Below are positions 16,051 through 24,609 of a stretch of 64,000 nt of DNA, one piece after another; position 1 is the first letter of the stretch; each line of letters starts with the position of its first letter. The notes below the pieces were generated by a model. It did not search any database. It was given only the letters and a program-made list of their open reading frames with translations, and was not told where the DNA came from. The DNA is from Nonomuraea wenchangensis (lineage in GTDB: Bacteria > Actinomycetota > Actinomycetes > Streptosporangiales > Streptosporangiaceae), in contig NZ_FOHX01000004.1 in the NCBI RefSeq assembly GCF_900111685.1, positions 186,001 to 250,000 on the forward strand, given 5' to 3'. The position numbers and the translations under genes are program-made.

Positions 16051-17378
16051 GATCGCTCCTGGGTGAAGTCGAGCTCGCGCACCCACTTCGTGTTGTGCAC
16101 TCCGGGAGCGTTGGGGACGATGACCCGCGCCGGGTATCCGTGGTCGAGGGACAGGTCGGCACCGTTGACCCGCAGAGCCAGCAGCGAGCGCGGGTCGGCG
16201 ACCTGCGCGGCGCTGAGCGAGGCCTGACCGAAATAGCCTCCGCGTTGCAGAGACCTGGCGGTGACACCTGTCGAGCCGGCCCGGGTCCCGGCGAGGCGGG
16301 CGAGGTCGGCCAGCCGTACGCCGGTCCAGGTCTGGACGGTCGACCAGCCTTCCACACAGGCGATCGGCAAGGCGTAGGTGTACAGCGGCATCGCCAGCAG
16401 GTCCTCGCGGGAGAATTCCATCCGGTGTGGTCCGACGAGTGCCAGCCGCCAGGACTCGCCGGTCCGGTCTGGTGTGACGCCGAGGCTCGCCGCTGTCTTG
16501 TTGACCTGGAAGTCGTTGGGGCCCGTACCGTAGTGGCGCCCATGGGGAGCGAGCAGCGCGGTACGCCGCAACGGCCCGTCGACGCACTGGCCGACGGACA
16601 GGCCGAACATGACCAGCGAGCCGCCGCCGGCGAAGGCCAGTAGGCCGCGCCTGGACATCGTGGGGGGCGCTGGGTCGGTGGCGACCAGGCCATCGGGGTC
16701 CGGCGGCTCCGGGCGGGTGTCCGCCACAGACAGGCGCAGGTAGTCGCGCAGGCCGTACGTCCGCAGGGTGCGGATGACGCGCGGCAGCTTGATGACGACG
16801 TGTACGGCGAAGGCGGCCAGGAAGATCCACGCGCCATAGAAGTGGGCCGGGTAGAAGGAGAACGGGAAGACGTAGAAGAGCTGGATGTTGAGTATCCCGG
16901 TCACGAACTGGAAGACCGCGCCGCCGACCAGGAGCAGCAGGCTGGCCCGCTCGACGGCCTCCGCCACGGAACGGGCGGGGGGCCAGGAGAACAGCTTGGG
17001 GATGACCGACCACAGCTTGGCCAGCAGGATCGGCACCAGTGTCAGCCCGCCGACGACGTGCGCGCCCTGGGTGACCCGGTACAACCAGACCGGGTCGGTG
17101 GGCCAGTCGAACAGGTAGAAGCCCAGCAGGCCCCTGCCGGGCGTCGTGTCGTTGCCTGGCAGGCGAGGCTCGTAGGCGGCGTACGACACCAGCCCGGTGA
17201 TCGCGACGAGGGTGATCCCGACCAGCAGGATCAGTCCGAGCACCGAGGTCAGCCAGGGGCCGCGGAGCGGGCTGCGCCAGAACTCCGGCCGGAACGGCCC
17301 GGGTGGCCCGCTCCACCCCTTGAGACGTGCGGCCAGGCGGCCCTTCTTGCCGGGTTTGACCTCACGATCGCGCTGCAT
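16047..17378 (-). CDS. Membrane molybdopterin oxidoreductase, cytochrome-b-like with internal Tat motif
   Basis: A 443-residue fusion. Residues about 43-66, 104-125, 145-166 and 178-197 are four membrane helices of a cytochrome-b561-like module. A twin-arginine sequence MSRRGLLAFAGG (RR at 243-244) precedes a fifth, weakly hydrophobic helix. The C-terminal half is a sulfite-oxidase-like molybdopterin domain, with the probable Mo ligand cysteine in PIACVEGWST and a closing HNTKWVRELDF motif. The architecture is that of Streptomyces SCO3746-type proteins, in which Sec inserts the first helices and Tat exports the cofactor domain. The physiological substrate is unknown. It leads the operon that ends with GH15. 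Confidence 0.85.
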   Translation of the reverse strand: MQRDREVKPGKKGRLAARLKGWSGPPGPFRPEFWRSPLRGPWLTSVLGLILLVGITLVAITGLVSYAAYEPRLPGNDTTPGRGLLGFYLFDWPTDPVWLYRVTQGAHVVGGLTLVPILLAKLWSVIPKLFSWPPARSVAEAVERASLLLLVGGAVFQFVTGILNIQLFYVFPFSFYPAHFYGAWIFLAAFAVHVVIKLPRVIRTLRTYGLRDYLRLSVADTRPEPPDPDGLVATDPAPPTMSRRGLLAFAGGGSLVMFGLSVGQCVDGPLRRTALLAPHGRHYGTGPNDFQVNKTAASLGVTPDRTGESWRLALVGPHRMEFSREDLLAMPLYTYALPIACVEGWSTVQTWTGVRLADLARLAGTRAGSTGVTARSLQRGGYFGQASLSAAQVADPRSLLALRVNGADLSLDHGYPARVIVPNAPGVHNTKWVRELDFTQERS

Positions 17379-17483
17379 CCGGCACCGATCCCCTCGAAAT
17401 CCAATGTCGGCTGTTCGGGCTCCTTGCCGGAAACGGGCTTTCCAAAGCCACGCCCCGGCACCCTTTCGGCAATGTCCGGCGGT

Positions 17484-18896
17484 TCATCCTCTTCGCAACC
17501 TCGGGGCGTCGTACGCGCTGTCAGGAGAGTGACGGGCCGCGCGTGCGACGAGCCCGGCGGCCACCGCCAGCGCGGCAAGGGCGTAGGCGATGGTCCCGGA
17601 GCCGGTGCCCATGTACGCCACGCCACTCGCCAGCGGGACGCCGAGCCACTCCCACCGGCCGTCGAGGGCGACCAGAGCGACGACCAGCACGGCGTACCAG
17701 GAATAGCCGGGCGTGAACACGAGGAACGCCACTCCGGTCACCAGCAGGGCGCCTTGCCACGGCCGGTCCGCGTCACCGTGGCGGAGTACGTGGAAGATCG
17801 CGATCCCGAGGATGACGAGGGCCGCCGGGAACGCCCACGAATCGGGAAGGAGCAGTCTCAGCAACGCGTACCGGTCCCTGCTGCCGGCATCGTCGTAACC
17901 CTCCTCGGTCAGGTAGCCGAAGAAGTATCCGAGCACCGAGCCGCGCGAGGCGAGCGCGTACGGCAGATAGGCGAGCGCCACGACGAGAGCGGCGGGGCCC
18001 AGGACGGCCAGGGTGTCGAGCATCCGCCTCGTCGGCGTTTTTCCGCCTTTCGCGAGGACCCCGGAGAGCGCTCCGGGGACGGTGACGGCGGGCAGCAGCT
18101 TGACGGCGGTCGCCGCGCCGAACAGCGCGCCGCCGAGCACCCTGTACCTGTTCGCGGTGGTGAGGGCGATGACGGCGAGCAGGACGCCGAGCGCGTCGAC
18201 GTGGGCGTTGTTCACCAGTTCGAGCGGGACGGCGGGACACCACGCGTAGCAGGCGGTGTACGCCGGAGCGTTGTCCCGGGTGCCGGCCCGGCGGCTGAGC
18301 GCGATCAGCAGCACGGCTGAGGTCGCGAACGTCAGGAGCGCACCGCCGACCTGCAGCGGCTTGTGTCGTGCGCCTTCGGGCGAGAGTCCGTGTACCAGGA
18401 GGAAATACGCCTCCGCCAGGGGCGGATAGATCGTGTGCACGGCGGGGCGGTTGATCCGCGTGCACGACGTCATCAGGTCCGCTGATGGCAGCGGGTATCG
18501 ATCGGGTCCCTCGCAGCCGGCACCGCGGGGGAAGAGCCAGGAGTCGCGCAGCGGCACCAGTTCCGCCTCAGCCGGAGCGTGATCGTAGGGCGAGACGCCC
18601 GCGGCCTGCACCCGTCCATCCCAGGCGTAGCGGTAGGAGTCGGTGCTGGTCGCGGGGGGAGAGAGGAGGCCGGTGACGGTTACGGCGATCCCTCCGACGA
18701 TCACCAGGGACATCGCCTGACGCCTCGGCAGCCCGCGCACGGCCCACACCGCCGCGTAGAAGATCGCCCACGCGAGCACGTACGGCCAGAACAGGCCGTG
18801 GCGATCCGCGGGAACGGCTTCCTCTCCGATCGCCGGCACGAGCGTGCCGACAAGGGCGACCAGCAGGACGGCCGTTCCCGCCGCGCGGCAGCTCAC
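17484..18896 (-). CDS. GT87-type polyprenol-phosphate mannosyltransferase (DUF2029-like)
   Basis: A 470-residue integral membrane protein with about ten hydrophobic segments. An extracytoplasmic loop near the N-terminus reads TDSYRYAWDGRV.A.G.SPYDHAP, and HTIYPPLAEAYF and NNAHVDALGV follow. The D-x-Y/R-WDGR...PY pattern is typical of GT87/DUF2029 polyprenol-dependent mannosyltransferases of actinobacteria. It ends the operon GT2, DUF2064, epimerase, GT87, and its ATG overlaps the epimerase stop (ATGA). A role in building a cell-envelope glycan or glycolipid is likely; the acceptor is not known. Confidence 0.82.
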   Translation of the reverse strand: MSCRAAGTAVLLVALVGTLVPAIGEEAVPADRHGLFWPYVLAWAIFYAAVWAVRGLPRRQAMSLVIVGGIAVTVTGLLSPPATSTDSYRYAWDGRVQAAGVSPYDHAPAEAELVPLRDSWLFPRGAGCEGPDRYPLPSADLMTSCTRINRPAVHTIYPPLAEAYFLLVHGLSPEGARHKPLQVGGALLTFATSAVLLIALSRRAGTRDNAPAYTACYAWCPAVPLELVNNAHVDALGVLLAVIALTTANRYRVLGGALFGAATAVKLLPAVTVPGALSGVLAKGGKTPTRRMLDTLAVLGPAALVVALAYLPYALASRGSVLGYFFGYLTEEGYDDAGSRDRYALLRLLLPDSWAFPAALVILGIAIFHVLRHGDADRPWQGALLVTGVAFLVFTPGYSWYAVLVVALVALDGRWEWLGVPLASGVAYMGTGSGTIAYALAALAVAAGLVARAARHSPDSAYDAPRLRRG

Positions 18897-19906
18897 GCCG
18901 GACAGGCCAGGGGCGCGGTGGCGAACTCCCTCATCCCCTCGTCGAAACCGACCCGGGCGTGGAATCCGAGTTCCGCACCCGCCTTGTACGGGGCGGCAAC
19001 GATGTGCCGGACGTCGCCCAGCCGGTACTCCTCCGTCGTCACCGGCTCCGGCCCGCCATGGTGCGTGGCCAATGCCACCGCCATGTCACCGACACTGCGC
19101 GGCTCCCCGCTGGCGATGTTGTAGGCGGCCAGCAGGCCCGGCCGGCCGCCGGAGAGCGCGGCGACGTTCGCGCGCGCGACGTCGCGGACGTGGACGAAAT
19201 CCCGCAACTGCCCGCCGTCCTCGAACACCCTAGGGGCTCGACCGGCCTCCAGCGCGGACCGGAAGATCGCCGCCACCCCGGAGTACGGCGTGTCCCGGGG
19301 CATCCTGGGCCCGTACACGTTGTGGTACCGCAACGCCACGGCCGTGCCGCCGGTCTCGCGCGCCCAGTTGGCGGCCAGATGCTCCTGCGCCAGCTTGCTG
19401 GTGGCGTACGCGTTGCGGGGATCCGTCGGCGCGCTCTCATCGATGGCGGCGTAGACCACCTCCGAGTCGCACCGAGGGCAACGAGGTTCGAAGAGCCCGC
19501 GAGCCAGGGCGACGGCGTCACGCGGCGCGGGCCGTACCCGGCCGTGGCTCGGGCAGTCGTAGGCGCCCTCGCCGTAGACCACCATCGAGGAGGCCAGCAC
19601 CAGCCGCCCGACCTCGTGCCGGGCCATCGCGGAGAGCAGCACGGCCGTGCCGTACACGTTGACCGAGGCGTAGTCCGGCAGGTCGGCCACATTCACTCCG
19701 AGCCCGACCTTGGCCGCCTGGTGCACGACGACATCGACCCCTGCCATCGACCGGTCGAGCGTGGCGGCGTCGCGCACATCGTCGCCGGTCCTGAGGTCGA
19801 GACGGACCACCTCGTGTCCGGCCGCTTCCAGCGCCTCCGTCACATGGCTCCCGATGAACCCGGCCGCGCCGGTGACCAGCACCTTCGCCTTGCGAGAAGG
19901 GGGCAT
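18893..19906 (-). CDS. NAD-dependent sugar-nucleotide epimerase/dehydratase (extended SDR)
   Basis: A 337-residue extended SDR. The Rossmann motif VTGAAGFIGSHV is at the N-terminus, then a VVHQAAKVG motif, a serine region ASSMVVYG, and the YATSKLAQE active-site Y-x3-K. NVYGPRMPRDTPYSG and RDFVHVRDVA are hallmarks of UDP-glucose 4-epimerase-like enzymes. Unusually, a C-x2-C-like pair (EPRCPRCDSE) lies between the serine and Tyr-Lys motifs, perhaps binding a metal. The ATG at 19906 overlaps the preceding stop (TGATG); the longer frame upstream is glycine-rich and unconserved. It should supply a sugar nucleotide to the neighbouring transferases. Confidence 0.88.
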   Translation of the reverse strand: MPPSRKAKVLVTGAAGFIGSHVTEALEAAGHEVVRLDLRTGDDVRDAATLDRSMAGVDVVVHQAAKVGLGVNVADLPDYASVNVYGTAVLLSAMARHEVGRLVLASSMVVYGEGAYDCPSHGRVRPAPRDAVALARGLFEPRCPRCDSEVVYAAIDESAPTDPRNAYATSKLAQEHLAANWARETGGTAVALRYHNVYGPRMPRDTPYSGVAAIFRSALEAGRAPRVFEDGGQLRDFVHVRDVARANVAALSGGRPGLLAAYNIASGEPRSVGDMAVALATHHGGPEPVTTEEYRLGDVRHIVAAPYKAGAELGFHARVGFDEGMREFATAPLACPA

Positions 19907-20556
19907 CACAATACCGCCGTTCCGGCGAGCGCGGCGGCGAAGCGTGAGTGGGGAGCCAGCGCCGCCACCTCCACCGCATCCGCCATGGTGTCCACATCGG
20001 TCAGGCACGGCAGGCAGGCGACGCTCATTCCGGCCTCAATCAGTCTGTTCAGCTGGATCTCTCCTGTGGTCGGCTCGGACATCGGCACGCCGAGCAGCAG
20101 ATCGGGGTCGGGGACGCGCAGCCCGAGAAGCCAGAACCCACCGTCCGTCGCGGGACCGAACACCGCGTCGTGGGTGCCGAGCGACGACACGGCTTCAGCC
20201 AGCAGGTCGGGGGACACCTGTGGTGTGTCCATGCCGATGAGCACGATCGGGGTGGGCGACTTCCGGTGGGCGTCGTCGAAGGCGGCGGCGAGCCGTTCGT
20301 CCAGGCCGTCGCCGCGCTGCGGAACGACCGTGAACCCGGCGGGCAGCCACGCCCCGGGAGCCCCATCGAGAGCGATCACGCGGCGGGCCACCGGAACCCG
20401 GGCGACCGTCCGCAACGTGTCCTCCAGCGCGGCGCCGGCCAGTGCCGCGGCCTCGCGCGGAGTGCAGGGCGGGGTCAGGCGGGTCTTCACCTTTCCCGGT
20501 ATGGGCTCCTTAGCGATCACCAGGAGTTGCGCGCCGTCGGTATGGTGCGAACTCAC
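19906..20556 (-). CDS. TIGR04282/DUF2064-family glycosyltransferase-like protein
   Basis: A 216-residue protein with a nucleotidyl/glycosyl-transferase A-fold: LLVIAKEPIPGKVKTRL near the N-terminus, IVLIGMDTPQVSPDLL with the D-x-P metal motif, and the FGPATDGGFWLLGL segment. These identify the DUF2064/TIGR04282 family found beside GT2 genes. GTG 20556 is chosen because it lies one base after the GT2 stop; an ATG at 20595 would overlap GT2 by 38 bases. The exact transfer reaction is not established. Confidence 0.85.
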   Translation of the reverse strand: MSSHHTDGAQLLVIAKEPIPGKVKTRLTPPCTPREAAALAGAALEDTLRTVARVPVARRVIALDGAPGAWLPAGFTVVPQRGDGLDERLAAAFDDAHRKSPTPIVLIGMDTPQVSPDLLAEAVSSLGTHDAVFGPATDGGFWLLGLRVPDPDLLLGVPMSEPTTGEIQLNRLIEAGMSVACLPCLTDVDTMADAVEVAALAPHSRFAAALAGTAVL

Positions 20557-20557
20557 G

Positions 20558-21217
20558 TCATACTGCCCTGTCGGCCATGACCCGGCGCATGTCACCGATT
20601 GTCCGTAGCGTGCCGCGTACCGTACCGGTCACCTTCGACCGCCCCGTACGGGCCAGATAGTCCACCTCGACCTCGGCGATCCGCCAGCCGGCCGCACCGG
20701 CGCGCAGCACCATCTCCAGGGGGTAGCCGAACCGCCGGTCCGCCAGTTCCAAGGCCAGCAGGGCGGCACGTCCGCACGCCCGCATCGGCCCCAGGTCGTG
20801 CAGGTCGGCACCAGTACGGCGGCGCAGCTCGCGAGCCAGCACGGCGTTGCCGAGCCGGGCGTGCACCGGCCAGGATGAGCCCGGTCCAAGGACGCGGCGA
20901 CCGAGTACCAGATCGGCCTCACCCGCCCGGACCGGCCCGGCGACGCGCGGCAACTGCCCGGGATCGAGGGACGCGTCGGCGTCCATGAAGCACACCACGT
21001 CCGCCGTCGCGGCCGTCAGCCCCGCGTGGCACGCGGCGCCGAATCCGGGCCGAGGCTCAGCCACCACCGTCGCGCCGAACTTTGTCGCGACCCTCGCGGA
21101 TTCGTCGGTCGAACCGTTGTCGACCACGATCGGGCGGAAACCAGGCGGCATGCGCCCAAGCACCCAGGGCAGGGCCGCCTCCTCATTCAGGCAGGGCAGA
21201 ACCACGTCGATCTCCAT
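20558..21217 (-). CDS. GT2-family glycosyltransferase
   Basis: A 219-residue GT-A enzyme. VVLPCLNEEAALPWVL opens it, then VDNGSTDES, the DXD-type MDADASLDPGQL, and a DLGPMRA motif. The similarity is to dolichol-phosphate-mannose synthase-like GT2 proteins without a membrane tail. A polyprenyl-phosphate sugar product would suit the GT87 enzyme downstream in the operon, which is an inference from family and order. It is the first gene of the operon. Confidence 0.9.
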   Translation of the reverse strand: MEIDVVLPCLNEEAALPWVLGRMPPGFRPIVVDNGSTDESARVATKFGATVVAEPRPGFGAACHAGLTAATADVVCFMDADASLDPGQLPRVAGPVRAGEADLVLGRRVLGPGSSWPVHARLGNAVLARELRRRTGADLHDLGPMRACGRAALLALELADRRFGYPLEMVLRAGAAGWRIAEVEVDYLARTGRSKVTGTVRGTLRTIGDMRRVMADRAV

Positions 21218-21572
21218 GGGCCGACGCTAACGCGGCGAGAGCGCCCCTTCTCTTACGAAGAGATGACGTCGTCCCGAGAAATGACCAGTTCGGGTCCGTG
21301 GAAATACGGTTTCATGGCCGATCCCGTGGTTTGGGTCATTGGCCTCTGTGTCCCCCTTAGGGCATGCGACTTGTCCCGCCCTGCCGCACTTTGACGCTTC
21401 GCCGAGGGCGTGATGGACGCGGTTTTGCCAGGCGGTCGCAGCTCCCCGTCCTCAACAGCTTCGTAAGGATCGTCACCAACCTGCCGGGGTAGCGTGACTG
21501 CGTGATCACAAGTAGTCGCTTGAACATACCGGCAGGCATCCTTCCCGGCGTCCGCCCCAATGGAAGAGCCGC
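21218..21572. other. Divergent intergenic region
   Basis: A gap of about 355 bp between the GT2 operon (leftward) and a methyltransferase (rightward). It must hold both promoters. I see no convincing coding frame, long inverted repeat or RNA gene in it. Confidence 0.5.
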
Positions 21573-22184
21573 GTGATCGGCGCTTTCTACGAAGAAAGTC
21601 TCAAAGGCGGAAACGTAGACATCGAATATGCCGACGGCCGAATACGGCCGCTCTCCGCCGAGCGCTGGCTCCGGTACAACGAAGGCGACGAGCATATTCT
21701 GGCCCGATGCTGCGGGCCCACTCTCGATGTCGGTTCGGGACCAGGAAGGCTGACCGTGGCGCTCACCCGGATGGGGGTTCCCGCCCTGGGCATCGACATC
21801 ACTCCCCTGGCCGTGGAGCTGACCCGCCGCGCAGGCGGCCTGGCGCTGCGCAGGTGCGTCTTCGAGCCCCTTCCAGGAACCGGGCGGTGGGCCGAGGCGC
21901 TCCTGGTCGACGGCAACATCGGCATCGGCGGCGACCCCGCAGTCCTCCTCAGGCGCCTGCGCGAACTGGTCAGGTCAGGTGGAGCGGTGATCACCGAACT
22001 CTCTCCGCCGGGTGCACAGAGCGGGGTTCACACCGTACGGCTGCGCCAGGCCGGACGCACGGGCGACTGGTTCACCTGGGCGACAGTCTCGATCGACGAT
22101 ATCGCCTCTCTTGCCGGGCGATCCGGGTTCCCTACCGTCGAGCGCTGGCACGCGGCGGGGCGATGGTTCGCATCCCTCTCCTGA
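21573..22184 (+). CDS. Class I SAM-dependent methyltransferase
   Basis: A 203-residue protein starting at GTG 21573. The SAM-binding motif is LDVGSGPGRLTVAL near residue 50, followed by LGIDITPLAVEL (acidic loop) and LVDGNIGIGGDP (motif IV region). Methyltransferases of this type often sit beside the GT2/DUF2064/epimerase/molybdopterin cluster in actinomycetes, so a link to the same envelope pathway is plausible. The substrate is unknown. The decayed recombinase begins about 55 bases downstream, so this gene marks the left edge of the disturbed region. Confidence 0.85.
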   Translation: MIGAFYEESLKGGNVDIEYADGRIRPLSAERWLRYNEGDEHILARCCGPTLDVGSGPGRLTVALTRMGVPALGIDITPLAVELTRRAGGLALRRCVFEPLPGTGRWAEALLVDGNIGIGGDPAVLLRRLRELVRSGGAVITELSPPGAQSGVHTVRLRQAGRTGDWFTWATVSIDDIASLAGRSGFPTVERWHAAGRWFASLS

Positions 22185-22239
22185 CCTCGATGACTCACGC
22201 CATGGTCTCCGCCTCGCCACACAGGGCACCTCCGGCGTC

Positions 22240-23055
22240 CTTATGGCGGATCCGGGTACGGACGGCAATGGCCGCGCAGGTGAGCGAACAGGGGCGGTAC
22301 CTGGGCGGCCGGCCACCGTACGGGTATCGGCTGGAGCCGGATCCGGCGACCGCTGAGATCGTGAAGTGAATGTTCGGCCGGCGACTGGCTCGGCATAGCC
22401 TGGCGCGGATCACTCGTGCCCTGAACGACATGGAAGTCCCCTGCCCGTCGGCGGCGGACCGGCAGCGCAATGCGCATCGGAGTGCCGCGCGGTGGACGCT
22501 GACCACGGTCCGCGCGATCCTGGCCAATCCCCGCTATACCAGCCATGAGGTGTGGAACCGGCAGCCGTCGGCGTACGACCTGGTCGACACGTCGAATACA
22601 GGCCTGGGTCATCGCCAGGTTCAGCGGTGGAGTCCGCCCGAGGACTGGGCATCTCTGAGCGGCCCGCGCACGAGGCCCTGGTCAGCCAGAGCGACTTCGT
22701 CGCCGTTCAGGGCATCCGCGCCCCCTCCGGCCGTTCCGGTCGCACGTACCGCTTGGCCGGGCTGCTGCGCTGCGGCTCCTGCCGCCGGCGGCAGGAGTCC
22801 TGCTGGTCCGGCAATCGGGCCGCCTACCGCCGCCGGCACGGCCACACCAGCGCCTCCCACGCCGATCCGCAGCGGCCCAAGAACCTGTACGTGCGTGAGG
22901 ACCACCTCGTGGCCCGCCTGCCGGCTCTCTATCTCCTCCTGACCGGGGAGCTGGTCGGCCGGGCGCCCGGAGTCGAAGAGATCATCGGCTATCTGCGTGA
23001 CTGGCACATCGACCTGGTCTACGACCGGGTGCGTGGTGCTCTGTGGGCGGGGTGA
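22240..23055 (+). pseudogene. Decayed large serine recombinase, N-terminus missing
   Basis: The conceptual protein shows the recombinase domain (GRYLGGRPPYGYRLEPD, then LARITRALNDMEVPCPS, then TTVRAILANPRYTSHEVW) and a zinc-ribbon segment (GLLRCGSCRRRQES...NRAAYRRRHGH). An in-frame TGA at 22367-22369 replaces what is usually Trp. A frameshift near 22645-22655 moves the frame before RPAHEALVSQSDF. The catalytic serine resolvase domain is absent. The remnant ends at 23055 with a coiled C-terminal segment. It is a dead fragment of a site-specific recombinase. Confidence 0.85.
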
Positions 23056-23361
23056 GGCCCAGCGTGAGCATGTAACCGTTGGTGCGCCGGCCCCACGTCA
23101 ACGGAACGTCCGTCCACGTGTGCCTCGATGCTCCCGACAACCGGAACTCGACGGGTATCCGCTCTCCAATCCGGTGTCCTTCCATTATGGCCGCCGAGGT
23201 TACTCCGTCGATTCAACGTTTTTTCCATCATTTGTCAACGACGCAAGGTGCACGATTTTCGGCATGGCGGTGTCCGACATCGCGGCCGGCTAGAACTTCG
23301 ACGTGCCGGCTTTTGACACCGGCGACTTCACCAGCATCACGGGTGTAGGCAGGTGACGACA
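23056..23361. other. Upstream region of the peptide cluster
   Basis: About 300 bp between the dead recombinase and the P450 gene. It is locally less GC-rich (a TTTTTT run near 23220) and should hold the cluster promoter, though I cannot assign one confidently. A short frame, GTG 23303 to TGA 23356, encodes 17 residues (VPAFDTGDFTSITGVGR) and runs into the P450 start region. It could be a leader peptide but has no independent support. Confidence 0.4.
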
Positions 23362-24609
23362 ATGCGTAATTTCCCGTTCGAGCCAGGTCCTTTCGGCGGC
23401 CCTCCGCCGGAGCACCGCAGGCGGCAGTCGCACGATCCGCTGGGACGCGTGGTCTTTCCCACGAGCGACGAAGCCGTACTGGCCGTCCGCTACGAGGACG
23501 TCCGGGCCATTCTCGGCAGCGCCTCCTTCAGCGTGGAGGCGCTGCGACTCGGGCACGCCGACGCGGATCTGGCCCTCGCGCGGGACGCGCCGCCGCGTTT
23601 GGTGGGCTCCCTGATGAACTCGGACCCGCCGGACCACACGCGCCTGCGGCGCCTCGTCGCGGGATTGTTCACACCAGCCCGGATAGAAAACCTCCGGCCC
23701 CGTGCAGTTCGGCTTGCGAACGATCTCATCGACGACATGGGAACGCCTCCCATCGATTTCATCGAGGCGTTCTCCGAACCGTTCTCGGCGCACCTCATAC
23801 TGGATCTCCTCGGCACCCCGGAAAACGGCCGCGAAGAACTCGTACGTCATTTCGATGGCTTCACCTTCACCAGTTCCCTCACCCTTGCCGAACGCGCGCG
23901 AAAAGCTCAGGAGTTCAACAGGCACGTCATCGCGCTGCTTATGAGGGCGCGATCGGCCGGGTCCGTCAAAGGTCTGGTCGGCGCCCTGGCGGACGCGCGT
24001 GGAGGGGACGGCAAGCTTAGCGAGGAGGAACTGCACGGCCTGATCTACGCGATTGTCACGGTCGGGCACGGGACAGCGGTAGCGACGCTGACCAGAGCGG
24101 CGTGCACGCTCCTGCGCCACCCTGACCAGTTCGACCGGCTCGCCGCCTTCTCCGCCCACGTGCCGTCCGCGGTGGAGGAATTGCTCCGCCTCGACATTCC
24201 CGGTGAGGGCGGGCAGCCGCGCGTCGCGACCGAGAACGTCGACCTGCCCTCGGGCGCTATTCATCGAGGGGAGCTGGTGCTGCCGTCCATCGCCTCCGCC
24301 AATCGCGATGAAAAGCACTTCCCCGATCCTGACGCCTTCGACATCCTCCGCTCGCCCAACCCGCACATGACCTTCGGCTACGGTCACCACTACTGCCTGG
24401 GGGCCAGCCTGGCCAGGATGCAACTCCAGGTCATGGTGGGGCAACTCGTCGAGCGCGTGCCGACGTTGCGGCTGGCCGTGCCGGCCGGGGAACTCCTCTA
24501 CACCAACGACGGTGCCACCAGGGGGCTGACCTCGCTTCCTGTCGCGTTCGACGCTCTCCGACCGACGACGACCGACGACAACGGGACAGCAGAAAGGACC
24601 ACGAAATGA
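23362..24609 (+). CDS. Cytochrome P450 of the peptide cluster
   Basis: A 415-residue bacterial P450. It has an I-helix segment AIVTVGHGTAVATL, the ExxR motif in EELLRLDIP, a region PSIASANRDEKHFPDPDAFD, and the haem loop FGYGHHYCLGASLAR with the cysteine ligand. The ATG at 23362 is preferred over GTG 23353 because AGGTGA lies at the right distance. Its stop overlaps the ATG of the precursor-like gene (ATGA), tying its translation to the peptide. In ribosomal-peptide clusters P450s hydroxylate or cross-link aromatic residues; the YYW/F-rich end of the peptide suits that, but this is inference. Confidence 0.9.
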   Translation: MRNFPFEPGPFGGPPPEHRRRQSHDPLGRVVFPTSDEAVLAVRYEDVRAILGSASFSVEALRLGHADADLALARDAPPRLVGSLMNSDPPDHTRLRRLVAGLFTPARIENLRPRAVRLANDLIDDMGTPPIDFIEAFSEPFSAHLILDLLGTPENGREELVRHFDGFTFTSSLTLAERARKAQEFNRHVIALLMRARSAGSVKGLVGALADARGGDGKLSEEELHGLIYAIVTVGHGTAVATLTRAACTLLRHPDQFDRLAAFSAHVPSAVEELLRLDIPGEGGQPRVATENVDLPSGAIHRGELVLPSIASANRDEKHFPDPDAFDILRSPNPHMTFGYGHHYCLGASLARMQLQVMVGQLVERVPTLRLAVPAGELLYTNDGATRGLTSLPVAFDALRPTTTDDNGTAERTTK

